Of a DNA stretch of 64,000 nucleotides, positions 39,372 through 47,210 are shown piece by piece. The DNA lies in the NCBI RefSeq assembly GCF_014850955.1, contig NZ_JACXSS010000001.1, forward strand, positions 2,604,001-2,668,000. The letters run 5' to 3'. The notes beneath the pieces were generated by a model that was not told the origin of the DNA, did not search any database, and saw nothing but the letters and a program-made list of their open reading frames with translations. The position numbers were made by a program, and so were the translations under genes. The stretch comes from Methylomonas albis (GTDB lineage Bacteria; Pseudomonadota; Gammaproteobacteria; Methylococcales; Methylomonadaceae). The first letter of the stretch is position 1. Each line of letters starts with the position of its first letter.

Positions 39372-39441
39372 CGATTGTTGTCACACCTGTTTGGTTTGAA
39401 TTGAGCTACACCCCGGCTCTCATTACAAGAGCCGATTTTTC

Positions 39442-39476
39442 CGTTTAAGATTGGTTTCATATCCGCTTTCTATAAT
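39442..39476 (+). promoter_or_regulatory. PhoP-box-like direct repeat and -10 element before the b561 gene
   Basis: CGTTTA (39442-39447), 5 bases, GGTTTC (39453-39458), 12 bases, then TATAAT (39471-39476). The half-sites and their distance from the -10 match the layout of PhoP-activated promoters. The divergent neighbour encodes an OmpR/PhoP-type regulator. Confidence 0.5.
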
Positions 39477-39514
39477 ACGTATCGCCAGTACATTACAACA
39501 TCGGAGCACTAATA

Positions 39515-40141
39515 ATGAACAATGAAAATACCGTAGCAGTTTGGGACGTGTTGATCCGCATCTTCCATTGGTCGTTAGTATTAGCTTTTACGGTAGCTTA
39601 TTTCACCAGCGAAGACGAAAACGCTTGGCACATATACGCCGGTTATTCGGTTCTGGGGCTTATTATATTTCGAGTTATTTGGGGATTCGTTGGTAGTCGC
39701 TACGCCAGGTTTAGCGACTTTGTCCATTCCCCAGCCAATGTCTTCCACTATATTGCCGAACTCCGCGCCGGCACCGCCAAACACCATTTGGGCCACAACC
39801 CCTTGGGCGGCTGGATGGTATTGGCATTATTGAGCACTTTATTGGTCGTCACCATAAGCGGTTTGAAAGTGTACGCTATTGAAGAAGGACGCGGACCACT
39901 CGCTAGTAATTTACCAATGCTCAGCGTGATCAGTGCGGCCCATGCGGAGGATGACGATGAAGGCGAAACAGGCGGTGAAGGACGTCAGGACGAAGAATTT
40001 TGGGAAGAAATTCATGAAGGTGCGACTAATTTCATGTTGGTATTGATTACCCTGCACGTGCTCGGCGTTGTCATTTCTAGCAGAGTACATAACGAACACT
40101 TGATAAAAGCGATGTTAACCGGAAAGAAGTCAAAAAAATGA
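39515..40141 (+). CDS. Cytochrome b561 domain protein
   Basis: A 208-residue di-haem-type membrane protein. Four helices are visible: VWDVLIRIFHWSLVLAFTV with haem-ligand His18, the WHIYAGYSVLGLIIFRVIWG helix with a second His, WMVLALLSTLLVVTISGLKV, and FMLVLITLHVLGVVISSRVH with the last His. An acidic periplasmic loop (EDDDEGETGGEGRQDEEF) interrupts before the last helix. It passes electrons at the cytoplasmic membrane, often to a soluble cytochrome. The promoter fits control by the divergent two-component pair. Confidence 0.88.
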   Translation: MNNENTVAVWDVLIRIFHWSLVLAFTVAYFTSEDENAWHIYAGYSVLGLIIFRVIWGFVGSRYARFSDFVHSPANVFHYIAELRAGTAKHHLGHNPLGGWMVLALLSTLLVVTISGLKVYAIEEGRGPLASNLPMLSVISAAHAEDDDEGETGGEGRQDEEFWEEIHEGATNFMLVLITLHVLGVVISSRVHNEHLIKAMLTGKKSKK

Positions 40142-40214
40142 CAATAAAAATGTGAAATCTAACACAGTTTTAATTTTAAATTCATTTTCCGGTGTTATAA
40201 ATCCTGCGACTTTC

Positions 40215-40279
40215 CGTTGCCTTACAGTTTGAGTTAGTCTCTCGGGGTTGGGCAACTCACTTCATGCCTTGCGGCAACG
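40215..40279 (+). promoter_or_regulatory. Possible structured leader upstream of the dockerin-like gene
   Basis: Nested inverted repeats: CGTTGCC (40215-40221) with GGCAACG (40273-40279), enclosing GAGTT (40231-40235) with AACTC (40254-40258). They lie 125 bases before the ATG and are followed by a T tract at 40294-40301. It does not fit a riboswitch class that I can recognise. Confidence 0.3.
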
Positions 40280-40403
40280 CTACTTTGACTTTCGTTTTTT
40301 TAAAAACCGATGGGGCTTTTAGAGAAACAGTTGATTCGTCCGCCGCCGAGTCTCATCGATAGTTAGGTCAGTTTCCATACCACCAACCAACAGAGAATAC
40401 ACA

Positions 40404-41879
40404 ATGAAAAAGATGACATTCTTATTGCCATTGCTTGCGCTTGGCTCTGCAGCTCAGGCGAGCGACATCAGAGGCGGACTAGGCAATTTCGACGCGCTAA
40501 ATCACAGCGGCGGCATCGTCTATGGCATAGAAATCGAATTAGACGACGCGCACAGCAAGGATGTGGTCGGCACTTACCCTGGCAATCATTACGGCTATGG
40601 AAAAGTACGGGAAGATCTTACAGACCCTGCGCACCCGAAAACATTTGTGCGCTATGACGGGGGAGCCTTCACCAATCCCTATCCAGCGGGCTCCACTGTC
40701 TCTTGCTACAATTTGGCTTTGAATGTGGGTTGTGAACATTTTGGGGTGCATTTTGCCTATTCCGCCAATAGCACCACCCCGCCATACAGCGCAGTCAAGT
40801 ACAACTGGCTGGTTAAAGATAGTAGCGGCAAGCTGGTAGTGGGCCCTGCGCTACAGTTAAACACGCCGGTATTCGACTACACCCCGCCAACCGCCAACTT
40901 TCCGGCACAAGTCGTGGCAACCATACCAGCTCCGGTTGTTCCGCAACACGTAGTTAAAGAATTTGGCGAACCAAGCTGGGTCAAGGTTATAAAAACCACC
41001 ACGCATCGAGCCCGCGCTTTGGCCTTGGGCGATTTGATCAGTGACGACCATGACGGTGATGGCCATGCGGACTGGACCAACGGCGAACCGGACGAAGTGG
41101 AATCCGAATGGTATCTATTGCAATCACATAATGGCGCCAGCAATGCTAAATCTGAGTTGCGCGGTAGTGCCGACCACATGGGCAACAACTCTGAAGAAGC
41201 CGTCACCCGCCGTTTTGAATTTTATGCTTATGCAGGGCCCGCCGCATCCATTGATGGCGAAAAAGGCGAAGCCATGTGCGACGCGGTTGCATCGGATAAT
41301 CTGCATGGTAGCGGTGTCGTGGACGTCACCGATGCCAACGGTGACTCTTACCCGTTTGATTGCTCAACTGCGGTAATCGTCGGTGCCTATCAGGGCGCAC
41401 AAATGACGGAATTTCTGGCTATCTCACCTTTAGCCATGGCTGATGCGCTGCAAAACGGCAAGGTTAACGAACTGTTTCCTGAGCGGCCTACAGTTAACGG
41501 CGGCAACACCCCATACGTGGCAAATGTCAGCGTCGGCGCCCTACCAAATGGCTTGACAATTGCGCAGGACACAGGTCTGTTGTCCGGTGTGCCATCCAAA
41601 GTCGGCATCTTTAACTTTACCGTCTCGGCTAACGATCACGATAACACAACCGCATCAAAAGCCTTTACCGTCAAAGTAACCGGCCCCGGCGATACCGATG
41701 GCGATAGCGATATCGATATGCTTGATTTGAACACCATCAAGGCGAAATACGGTCAAGTAGTCGCAACCGGCAACCCTGCCGATCTGAATGGCGATCTAAG
41801 AGTGACTATCGCCGACTACAGAAAAGCTGCAACGCTATGCACCTTACCCCAATGTGCTTTGGTTACGCCTGCACCTTAA
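40404..41879 (+). CDS. Secreted dockerin-like protein with Ig-like domain
   Basis: A 491-residue exported protein: signal peptide MKKMTFLLPLLALGSAAQA, a long N-terminal region of unknown fold with four Cys, and a putative Ig-like (He_PIG) repeat (ALPNGLTIAQDTGLLSGVPSK, then FNFTVSANDHD). The C-terminal module is dockerin-like, with two calcium loops: GDTDGDSDIDMLDLNTIKAKYG and PADLNGDLRVTIADYRKA. Dockerins bind cohesins, and the next gene encodes a cohesin-like protein with a PEP-CTERM anchor, so this protein may be held on the cell surface by it. No enzymatic domain is recognised. Confidence 0.7.
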   Translation: MKKMTFLLPLLALGSAAQASDIRGGLGNFDALNHSGGIVYGIEIELDDAHSKDVVGTYPGNHYGYGKVREDLTDPAHPKTFVRYDGGAFTNPYPAGSTVSCYNLALNVGCEHFGVHFAYSANSTTPPYSAVKYNWLVKDSSGKLVVGPALQLNTPVFDYTPPTANFPAQVVATIPAPVVPQHVVKEFGEPSWVKVIKTTTHRARALALGDLISDDHDGDGHADWTNGEPDEVESEWYLLQSHNGASNAKSELRGSADHMGNNSEEAVTRRFEFYAYAGPAASIDGEKGEAMCDAVASDNLHGSGVVDVTDANGDSYPFDCSTAVIVGAYQGAQMTEFLAISPLAMADALQNGKVNELFPERPTVNGGNTPYVANVSVGALPNGLTIAQDTGLLSGVPSKVGIFNFTVSANDHDNTTASKAFTVKVTGPGDTDGDSDIDMLDLNTIKAKYGQVVATGNPADLNGDLRVTIADYRKAATLCTLPQCALVTPAP

Positions 41880-41902
41880 ATCACACCGCATCTTTTAACA
41901 TG

Positions 41903-41928
41903 GTGCTAGTGGGGTTACCCACTGGCAC
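41903..41928 (+). terminator. Stable hairpin between the dockerin- and cohesin-like genes
   Basis: GTGCTAGTGGG (41903-41913) pairs with CCCACTGGCAC (41918-41928), 11 bp with one G-T pair and a GTTA loop. There is no T run, so it may act as an attenuator or mRNA-stability element and not as a full stop. Confidence 0.5.
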
Positions 41929-41949
41929 AACTAATCCACAAAATCTATT

Positions 41950-42561
41950 ATGAACAAAAATGTATTTGTTAAACTGATTGCCCTGGCTTTCGTTGGTATA
42001 TTCCATACAGCCGAAGCGACCACACTTAGTCTTAAATTTCCAAACAATTCGAATATCTACACTACTTCAGTTGGTTCGACTTTTGACGCATATATCTATG
42101 CCGACGGTTTACCAGACTTCGGTGGCTTCGATTTCTACCTGACATACAGCAGCACGAACTTATTGGCTCAATCGTTGACCTCTGCCACCGTATTTGGTGC
42201 AGACACGGATGCTAGCTTTGCAAATAGCATTGCCCCTGGCTCAATCCATTTTGCCGAAGCTATAGCCGCTGACAGTCTAGCAACCGGGGGCTTGAATATC
42301 ACCGGGCCTACTTTATTGGGCACCGTTAAATTCAAAGCGCTGACGGTTAGCCCGATTAATACTGCCTACTTAATCAATTTCAGCAATCCCGCTATCTTCA
42401 CTTTCGACGGCACTTCGGTCAGCGGCTCAACGCAAGGTGGAAACGTCAAAGTATCCGCGCTTGCGGCAGTTCCGGTGCCAGCCTCGATATTTTTGTTTGT
42501 TCCGGGCTTGTTGGCGGTATTTGGCGCCATAAGCAAAAGTGCGGGAAAAATCACGGCATAA
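41950..42561 (+). CDS. Cohesin-like PEP-CTERM surface protein
   Basis: A 203-residue exported protein: signal peptide ending near AEA at residue 23, a beta-sandwich of cohesin type (SVGSTFDAYIYADGLPDFGG, then FYLTYSSTNL and LLGTVKFKAL), and a C-terminal sorting tail VPVPASIFLFVPGLLAVFG followed by basic residues. That tail is the PEP-CTERM layout recognised by exosortase, which attaches the protein to the outer surface or biofilm matrix. It follows the dockerin-like gene by 70 bases and is closed by a strong terminator. Confidence 0.72.
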   Translation: MNKNVFVKLIALAFVGIFHTAEATTLSLKFPNNSNIYTTSVGSTFDAYIYADGLPDFGGFDFYLTYSSTNLLAQSLTSATVFGADTDASFANSIAPGSIHFAEAIAADSLATGGLNITGPTLLGTVKFKALTVSPINTAYLINFSNPAIFTFDGTSVSGSTQGGNVKVSALAAVPVPASIFLFVPGLLAVFGAISKSAGKITA

Positions 42562-42610
42562 TTGCTGAAGAAGTCTTCTCGGCAGTCTCCGTCCACCGGC
42601 AAAATCCGCA

Positions 42611-42640
42611 AAAAGCCATCTTGAGAGAGATGGCTTTTTT
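42611..42640 (+). terminator. Rho-independent terminator of the cohesin/dockerin pair
   Basis: GCCATCT (42615-42621) pairs with AGATGGC (42628-42634) around a 6-nt loop, flanked by A4 upstream and followed by T6. It is a classic intrinsic terminator. Confidence 0.9.
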
Positions 42641-42753
42641 ATTTGTGTTTTCAATATGAAAAAATCCAATTGAACAGTGTTTAGTTTATCGTTATAGTGC
42701 CTCCCCGGCAAATCGCAAACTGTCTGCTAATATGCGCTTACGGGAGGAATACT

Positions 42754-44904
42754 ATGTTAAAAATTGTTTTACGCTGGCTGCTGACGCTGGTCTATCGAGT
42801 GAAGGTCCACGGACTGGAAAATTATGCTAAAGCTGGCAACCGAGTATTGATAGTAGCTAATCACACGTCGTTTCTCGACCCATTGTTATTGGGTGTGTTT
42901 TTGCCGGACGACATTACCTTTGCGATCAATACACAAATCTCCGAACGCTGGTGGCTGAAACCGTTTTTGCGTTTATCCAAAGTATTTCCGATGGATCCCA
43001 CCCATCCGCTATCTTTAAAAGCGCTGATCCATCATTTGCAAAACGACACCAAAACCGTTATTTTTCCGGAAGGCCGTATCACCGTGACCGGTTCGTTGAT
43101 GAAAATCTACGACGGCACCGGCATGGTTGCGGATAAATCCGGCGCAACCTTATTGCCGGTTCGCATTGAAGGTGCCGAGTACAGCCGGTTTTCCAAGCTA
43201 GGCGGTGCGCGTCAACACTGGTTTCCGCGTATTGCCATTCATATATTGCCGCCAACGCTGATAGAGACGCACGGCGAAGTGACCGGCAAAGCCCGCCGCA
43301 AACACAGTGGCCACATCCTGGCCGACATCATGACCGAAATGATGTTTGCCACCAGTCATTATCAACAAACCATCTTCGAGGCCTTACTGGAAGCGCGCGC
43401 GCTGCATGGTGGACGTTACACCGTTGCCGAAGACCTGGAACGCAAACCTATAAGTTACGACGCGCTGATCACTCGCAGCCTCATCGTAGGCAAGCTCATA
43501 AAAAGCATCACGCAAGCCGGCGAGAATGTCGGCGTGTTACTGCCCAATAGCTGCAAGACTTTGAACGTAGTGTTGGGCTTACAGATTTATCAACGAGTAC
43601 CGGCGATGTTGAATTATTCGATTGGTGCCGCCGGGATGGCCGCTGCCTGTAGCACCGGAAAAATCAACATCGTTTTGACTTCACGCAAGTTCATTGAGCT
43701 GGCGCATCTGGGAGAGGAAGCGGCGATCCTGGAGCAACATGTCAAGCTGATTTACCTGGAAGACTTGGCGACATCATTGACAAGTTTCGACAAATTGACC
43801 GGCTTGCTACAAGCTAAAACTGCGAGACTTTGGTACAAAAGCCACGATTACGATGCCGACGATGCGGCGGTGGTGTTGTTTACCTCTGGCTCGGAAGGCT
43901 TGCCGAAAGGCGTAGTGTTGTCGCACGCCAACATTCTGGCCAATCATAAACAAATCAGGTCGCGCATCGATTTCGGCCCAGGCGACGTCGTACTAAATTT
44001 TCTACCGATGTTCCATTCCTTCGGCTTCACGGTCGGTACGATGATGCCCATCTTGAACGGCATGACCAGCTTCTTCTACCCGTCGCCACTGCATTATGCA
44101 GTAATCCCAGAAATGGCTTACGAAGTGGGTGCAACCATCATGTTCGGCACCAACACTTTCTTGGCTGCTTATGCAAAAAAAGCCCATCCTTACGACTTTT
44201 ACTCTCTGCGATACGTGGTAGCCGGTGCGGAAAAGTTACAAGAAACCACGCGCACCACTTGGCTGGATAAATTTGGCATTCGCATCTTGGAAGGCTACGG
44301 CGCAACCGAAACATCCCCGGTAACCTCGGTAAATACGCCAATGGACTATAAAGCCGGCAGCGTAGGCCGCTTCATGCCGGACATGTTGCATAAGCTGGAA
44401 CCCGTGCCCGGCATAGAAAATGCCGGCAAATTGCATGTCGCCGGCCCGAACATCATGAAAGGTTATTTATTGCCGGATAATCCCGGCGTATTGGTGCCTC
44501 CCTGCTCCGCCGCCTACGGCGAAGGCTGGTACGATACCGGCGACATCGTTCATGTCGACGACGAGGGATTCATCCATATTCAAGGCCGTAGCAAACGTTT
44601 CGCAAAAATAGGCGGGGAAATGGTGTCGCTGACTGCCGTCGAGCAGTTGGCCATCCACGCTTGGCCGGAAGCGCAACATATTGTCGTGAGCTTACCCGAC
44701 CCTAAAAAGGGCGAACAACTCGTATTGTTGACCACCCGCCGCGACGCCAACGCCAAACAATTAGGTGAGGCCTCAACGGGTGTCGCCACCATCAATCTAC
44801 CCAAGAAAGTGTTTGTGCTGGATAAACTGCCGGTATTGGCGACCGGAAAAACAGATTATCCGGGCGCGACCAAGCTGGCGGCGGAATTGCTGGGTAATTC
44901 ATAA
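42754..44904 (+). CDS. aas: Bifunctional 2-acylglycerophosphoethanolamine acyltransferase/acyl-ACP synthetase
   Basis: A 716-residue protein, the length of E. coli Aas. The N-terminal PlsC-type acyltransferase has NHTSFLD (His37, Asp42) and FPEGRI. The C-terminal AMP-binding ligase has LFTSGSEGLPKGVVLSH, GYGATETSP and GWYDTGDI. Aas re-acylates lysophospholipids at the inner membrane with fatty acid activated on ACP. The start at 42754 has GGGAGGAA just upstream. Its usual partner, lplT, lies 3 kb further on, separated by toxin-antitoxin and defence-type genes. A diverged second copy of its last 25 codons is found at 45780-45857. Confidence 0.93.
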   Translation: MLKIVLRWLLTLVYRVKVHGLENYAKAGNRVLIVANHTSFLDPLLLGVFLPDDITFAINTQISERWWLKPFLRLSKVFPMDPTHPLSLKALIHHLQNDTKTVIFPEGRITVTGSLMKIYDGTGMVADKSGATLLPVRIEGAEYSRFSKLGGARQHWFPRIAIHILPPTLIETHGEVTGKARRKHSGHILADIMTEMMFATSHYQQTIFEALLEARALHGGRYTVAEDLERKPISYDALITRSLIVGKLIKSITQAGENVGVLLPNSCKTLNVVLGLQIYQRVPAMLNYSIGAAGMAAACSTGKINIVLTSRKFIELAHLGEEAAILEQHVKLIYLEDLATSLTSFDKLTGLLQAKTARLWYKSHDYDADDAAVVLFTSGSEGLPKGVVLSHANILANHKQIRSRIDFGPGDVVLNFLPMFHSFGFTVGTMMPILNGMTSFFYPSPLHYAVIPEMAYEVGATIMFGTNTFLAAYAKKAHPYDFYSLRYVVAGAEKLQETTRTTWLDKFGIRILEGYGATETSPVTSVNTPMDYKAGSVGRFMPDMLHKLEPVPGIENAGKLHVAGPNIMKGYLLPDNPGVLVPPCSAAYGEGWYDTGDIVHVDDEGFIHIQGRSKRFAKIGGEMVSLTAVEQLAIHAWPEAQHIVVSLPDPKKGEQLVLLTTRRDANAKQLGEASTGVATINLPKKVFVLDKLPVLATGKTDYPGATKLAAELLGNS

Positions 44905-44936
44905 CACAAAACAGGCATCCTTGCAGGAGGCACGAT

Positions 44937-45236
44937 ATGCGAATATCGACAGAGCAAGCACGATTGATGGCGTATACCGCTAAGCAAGTCTTTGGCGTCA
45001 ATACCCGATTACGCCTGTTTGGTTCGCGACTGGACGATACTGCGCGCGGCGGGGATGTGGACTTATTGGTCGAAAGCGATGACCCCATAATTGAACCGGC
45101 ATTGCTGGCGGCTCAATTGGCCGGCAAGGTATCCAGGCAGATGGGTGGGCGTAAGGTCGATGTGGTGGTAGCTGCACCCAATTTGCAACAAACCCCATTA
45201 CATAAAATCGCTCGCCAAGCAGGTATATTGTTATGA
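44937..45236 (+). CDS. MntA-like nucleotidyltransferase antitoxin
   Basis: A 99-residue minimal nucleotidyltransferase with the intact active-site pattern FGSRLDD-x4-GGDVDLLV (the GS-x10-DxD motif) and a further Asp in RKVDVVVAAP. MntA proteins AMPylate a Tyr of their HEPN toxin partner and so silence it. The stop overlaps the ATG of the HEPN gene by 4 bases, the usual arrangement. It sits 32 bases after aas with an AGGAGG ribosome site. Confidence 0.88.
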   Translation: MRISTEQARLMAYTAKQVFGVNTRLRLFGSRLDDTARGGDVDLLVESDDPIIEPALLAAQLAGKVSRQMGGRKVDVVVAAPNLQQTPLHKIARQAGILL

Positions 45237-45733
45237 ACAAGCCTGACGTCAATCTGGAGCGTTTGCTGTTTTTACGGCGTGTCGTGCAAAAAGAAGCCGA
45301 TTATTTGCGAACTACGGACCAACGGCTTTTCACCATCCCCTTTGATGAAGAACTGGCCGGGCGCTTAACGGCCGACATCGAATTGGCCGAACGAGTCGAG
45401 GCATTTGTCGGCCGTTTCGGACGACTGCAAGACACCCTGGCCGATAAATTATTGCCGGTATTGCTGTCGGTCTCGGGCGAACAAGTCGGCGCGGCAATCG
45501 ATAATCTGGACCGCGCCGAACGATTGGACTGGATAGCATCGACCGATGACTGGCTGACCATGCGACGCTTGCGAAATCAAATGGTGCATGAATACATTGA
45601 GGACCTCACGGTACTAGCAAACGCGCTGAATAGCGGCCATCGCTTTGTGCCGTCGCTGCTATCGGCTGCCGGGCAGTTGTTATTGGCGGCTCAACACCTT
45701 ATAGAACGTTTACAGAGTAGTAGCTCCGATTAG
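45233..45733 (+). CDS. HepT-like HEPN toxin
   Basis: A 166-residue helical HEPN protein with the RNase motif R-x4-H followed by Tyr (RLRNQMVHEY), the last Tyr being the expected AMPylation target of MntA. HepT toxins cut RNA or tRNA ends and act in phage defence or plasmid and island maintenance. It is longer than the shortest HepT proteins, with an extra N-terminal helical segment. It forms an overlapping pair with the upstream antitoxin. Confidence 0.85.
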   Translation: MNKPDVNLERLLFLRRVVQKEADYLRTTDQRLFTIPFDEELAGRLTADIELAERVEAFVGRFGRLQDTLADKLLPVLLSVSGEQVGAAIDNLDRAERLDWIASTDDWLTMRRLRNQMVHEYIEDLTVLANALNSGHRFVPSLLSAAGQLLLAAQHLIERLQSSSSD

Positions 45734-45779
45734 CGTAGCGTAATAGGAGACAACCATTTGTACGATTACGCGTTCCGCA

Positions 45780-45857
45780 CCTACGGTTCTGGCGACCGGT
45801 AAGGTCGATTATCCGGCATCCACCAAGCTGGCCGCCAGCTTGGTGGATGCCGGATAA
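45780..45857 (+). pseudogene. Diverged second copy of the aas 3' end
   Basis: The 78 bases read PTVLATGKVDYPASTKLAAS, then LVDAG and a stop. The real aas ends PVLATGKTDYPGATKLAAEL, then LGNS and a stop (44830-44904). The two tails match almost codon for codon up to KLAA and then diverge. Nothing upstream of PT is homologous to aas. It marks an old aas terminus left downstream when the MntA/HepT DNA was acquired, or was brought in with it. Confidence 0.75.
45811..45855. repeat. Perfect 21-bp-arm palindrome inside the aas tail copy
   Basis: Arms 45811-45831 and 45835-45855 are exact reverse complements (ATCCGGCATCCACCAAGCTG plus G) with a 3-base loop CCG. The left arm encodes the conserved YPASTKLA; the right arm encodes the divergent ASLVDAG, as if the left arm had been copied in reverse. 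There is no T tract. Confidence 0.9.
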
Positions 45858-45992
45858 TAATGACGTCTGATTTTATCGAATATAACAATGGCCGATTTAT
45901 TGAATAACATCGAGCGGTCGTTAATTACCGAGTTATTCGGCATAATTAGCGTAAACAAGGGATCAACCAAAAACTGACGGCGAGGTAATTCT

Positions 45993-46087
45993 GTAGGTTG
46001 GGCTGAATGCAATGAAGCCCAACAATTAAGATTATCACACCTTGAATAACTGACGTGTTGAGCTTCGCGTTGCTCTGCCCAACCTAC
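45993..46087. repeat. MITE/REP-like element with 11-bp terminal inverted repeats
   Basis: GTAGGTTGGGC (45993-46003) and GCCCAACCTAC (46077-46087) are perfect inverted ends of a 95-bp unit. The left part also folds on itself (GTTGGGCT with AGCCCAAC, 45997-46023), and the right part contains an inverted, slightly diverged version of the left. This family of GTAGGTTGGGC repeats is common between genes in proteobacteria. Confidence 0.75.
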
Positions 46088-46124
46088 GGTCCTAGAATAA
46101 ATATAGATCAAAAAGAGAGAGAAA

Positions 46125-47210
46125 ATGGCATCAGATTACAACGAAGGCTTGGAAGACATTCAAAGCGAAAATAACGACTTAGAATCAACTCCAGCGACTT
46201 ATGAAGTTATTACTTATCCTGCCGATTTCACTTTGGAAGGTTTAGTTTCTAAATTTAAGAAGGGCACTATGACTGTACCTGGATTTCAAAGAAACTATGT
46301 ATGGAATATCAAACAAGCAAGCCGTTTAATTGAGTCTTTTTTACTGGGGCTTCCTGTGCCTGCGATATTTTTATTTACAGATGACATTAATAATGAACAA
46401 TTAGTTATTGATGGGCAACAGCGACTAATTTCGGTTGTATATTTTTTTGACGGTTACTTCGGTGAACAAGATAGCAACGGTCGTCGCAAGGTGTTTAAAC
46501 TTACAGGCCTAAACGAGAATAGCCCCTATTACAATAAAAGTTATGCGGATCTTGAAGACTCTGATCAGGCTGCATTCAACAAACTAAATGATAGCGTTTT
46601 ACGGGCATTCGTAATCAAGCAGATTACTCCTAATGGAAACACAAGTGTTTATCATATATTTGAGAGATTAAACACAGGAGGCACCCAGCTGGTAGGCCAG
46701 GAAATACGTAACTGCGTCTACCATGGATCATTCAATAACTTATTATGCGAGTTAAACAAATACGATAATTGGAGAAAAATATTTGGCAGCATTCCTAATC
46801 ATAAACGCCAGAAGGATGTTGAATTAATTCTACGTTTTTTTTCATTCTATGAAAACGGCCATAATTATGAACGACCAATCAAAGATTTTATGTCAAATTT
46901 TATGCGCGATAATCAACATATTAACCTTGAAAAAGCTCGGACTTTCGAGCAGATTTTCAAAGGCACTTGCGACAATGTTGTAGCTTTTCTAGGAGAAAAA
47001 CCATTCCATATTTGGTCAGGACTTAACGTCGCTGTTTTCGACTCTACATTTACAGTCCTAGCAAAACATGGATTTAAAGATGATTTAAAAAAACGATTTG
47101 AATCCCTTAAGCAAGATGAAAGTTTTGTTAAAGGCGTTCGCGGTGCGACGGCAGATGATTCTGTAGTTGAGCTAAGAATGGTACTAGCTAAGCATTACTT
47201 GGTGGATTAA
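46125..47210 (+). CDS. DUF262 (ParB/GmrS-like) domain protein
   Basis: A 361-residue protein with the DUF262 signature: VPGFQRNYVWNIKQASRLIE, FLLGLPVPAIFLF, and VIDGQQRLIS, then IFERLNTGGTQL. DUF262 is a ParB-like NTPase/nuclease fold, found as the N-terminal half of GmrSD type IV restriction enzymes and in several phage-defence systems. This one lacks the C-terminal HNH (DUF1524) domain, so it needs a partner, likely the HEPN protein whose ATG shares its last stop base. Codons are clearly more AT-rich than in neighbours, a sign of transfer. Confidence 0.88.
   Translation: MASDYNEGLEDIQSENNDLESTPATYEVITYPADFTLEGLVSKFKKGTMTVPGFQRNYVWNIKQASRLIESFLLGLPVPAIFLFTDDINNEQLVIDGQQRLISVVYFFDGYFGEQDSNGRRKVFKLTGLNENSPYYNKSYADLEDSDQAAFNKLNDSVLRAFVIKQITPNGNTSVYHIFERLNTGGTQLVGQEIRNCVYHGSFNNLLCELNKYDNWRKIFGSIPNHKRQKDVELILRFFSFYENGHNYERPIKDFMSNFMRDNQHINLEKARTFEQIFKGTCDNVVAFLGEKPFHIWSGLNVAVFDSTFTVLAKHGFKDDLKKRFESLKQDESFVKGVRGATADDSVVELRMVLAKHYLVD

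Larger units (their letters stand above)
45734..46124. other. Intergenic stretch between the two defence-type gene pairs
   Basis: About 390 bases without an intact gene. It holds a diverged copy of the aas 3' end (45780-45857), a perfect palindrome within that copy (45811-45855), and a 95-bp repeat element with 11-bp terminal inverted repeats (45993-46087) just before the DUF262 gene. These are listed separately. Confidence 0.7.

Noticed and set aside
39415..39433. GGCTCT/AGAGCC hairpin followed by T-rich DNA
   Set aside because: It lies in a divergent intergenic region with no upstream plus-strand gene to terminate; a 6-bp stem may be chance.
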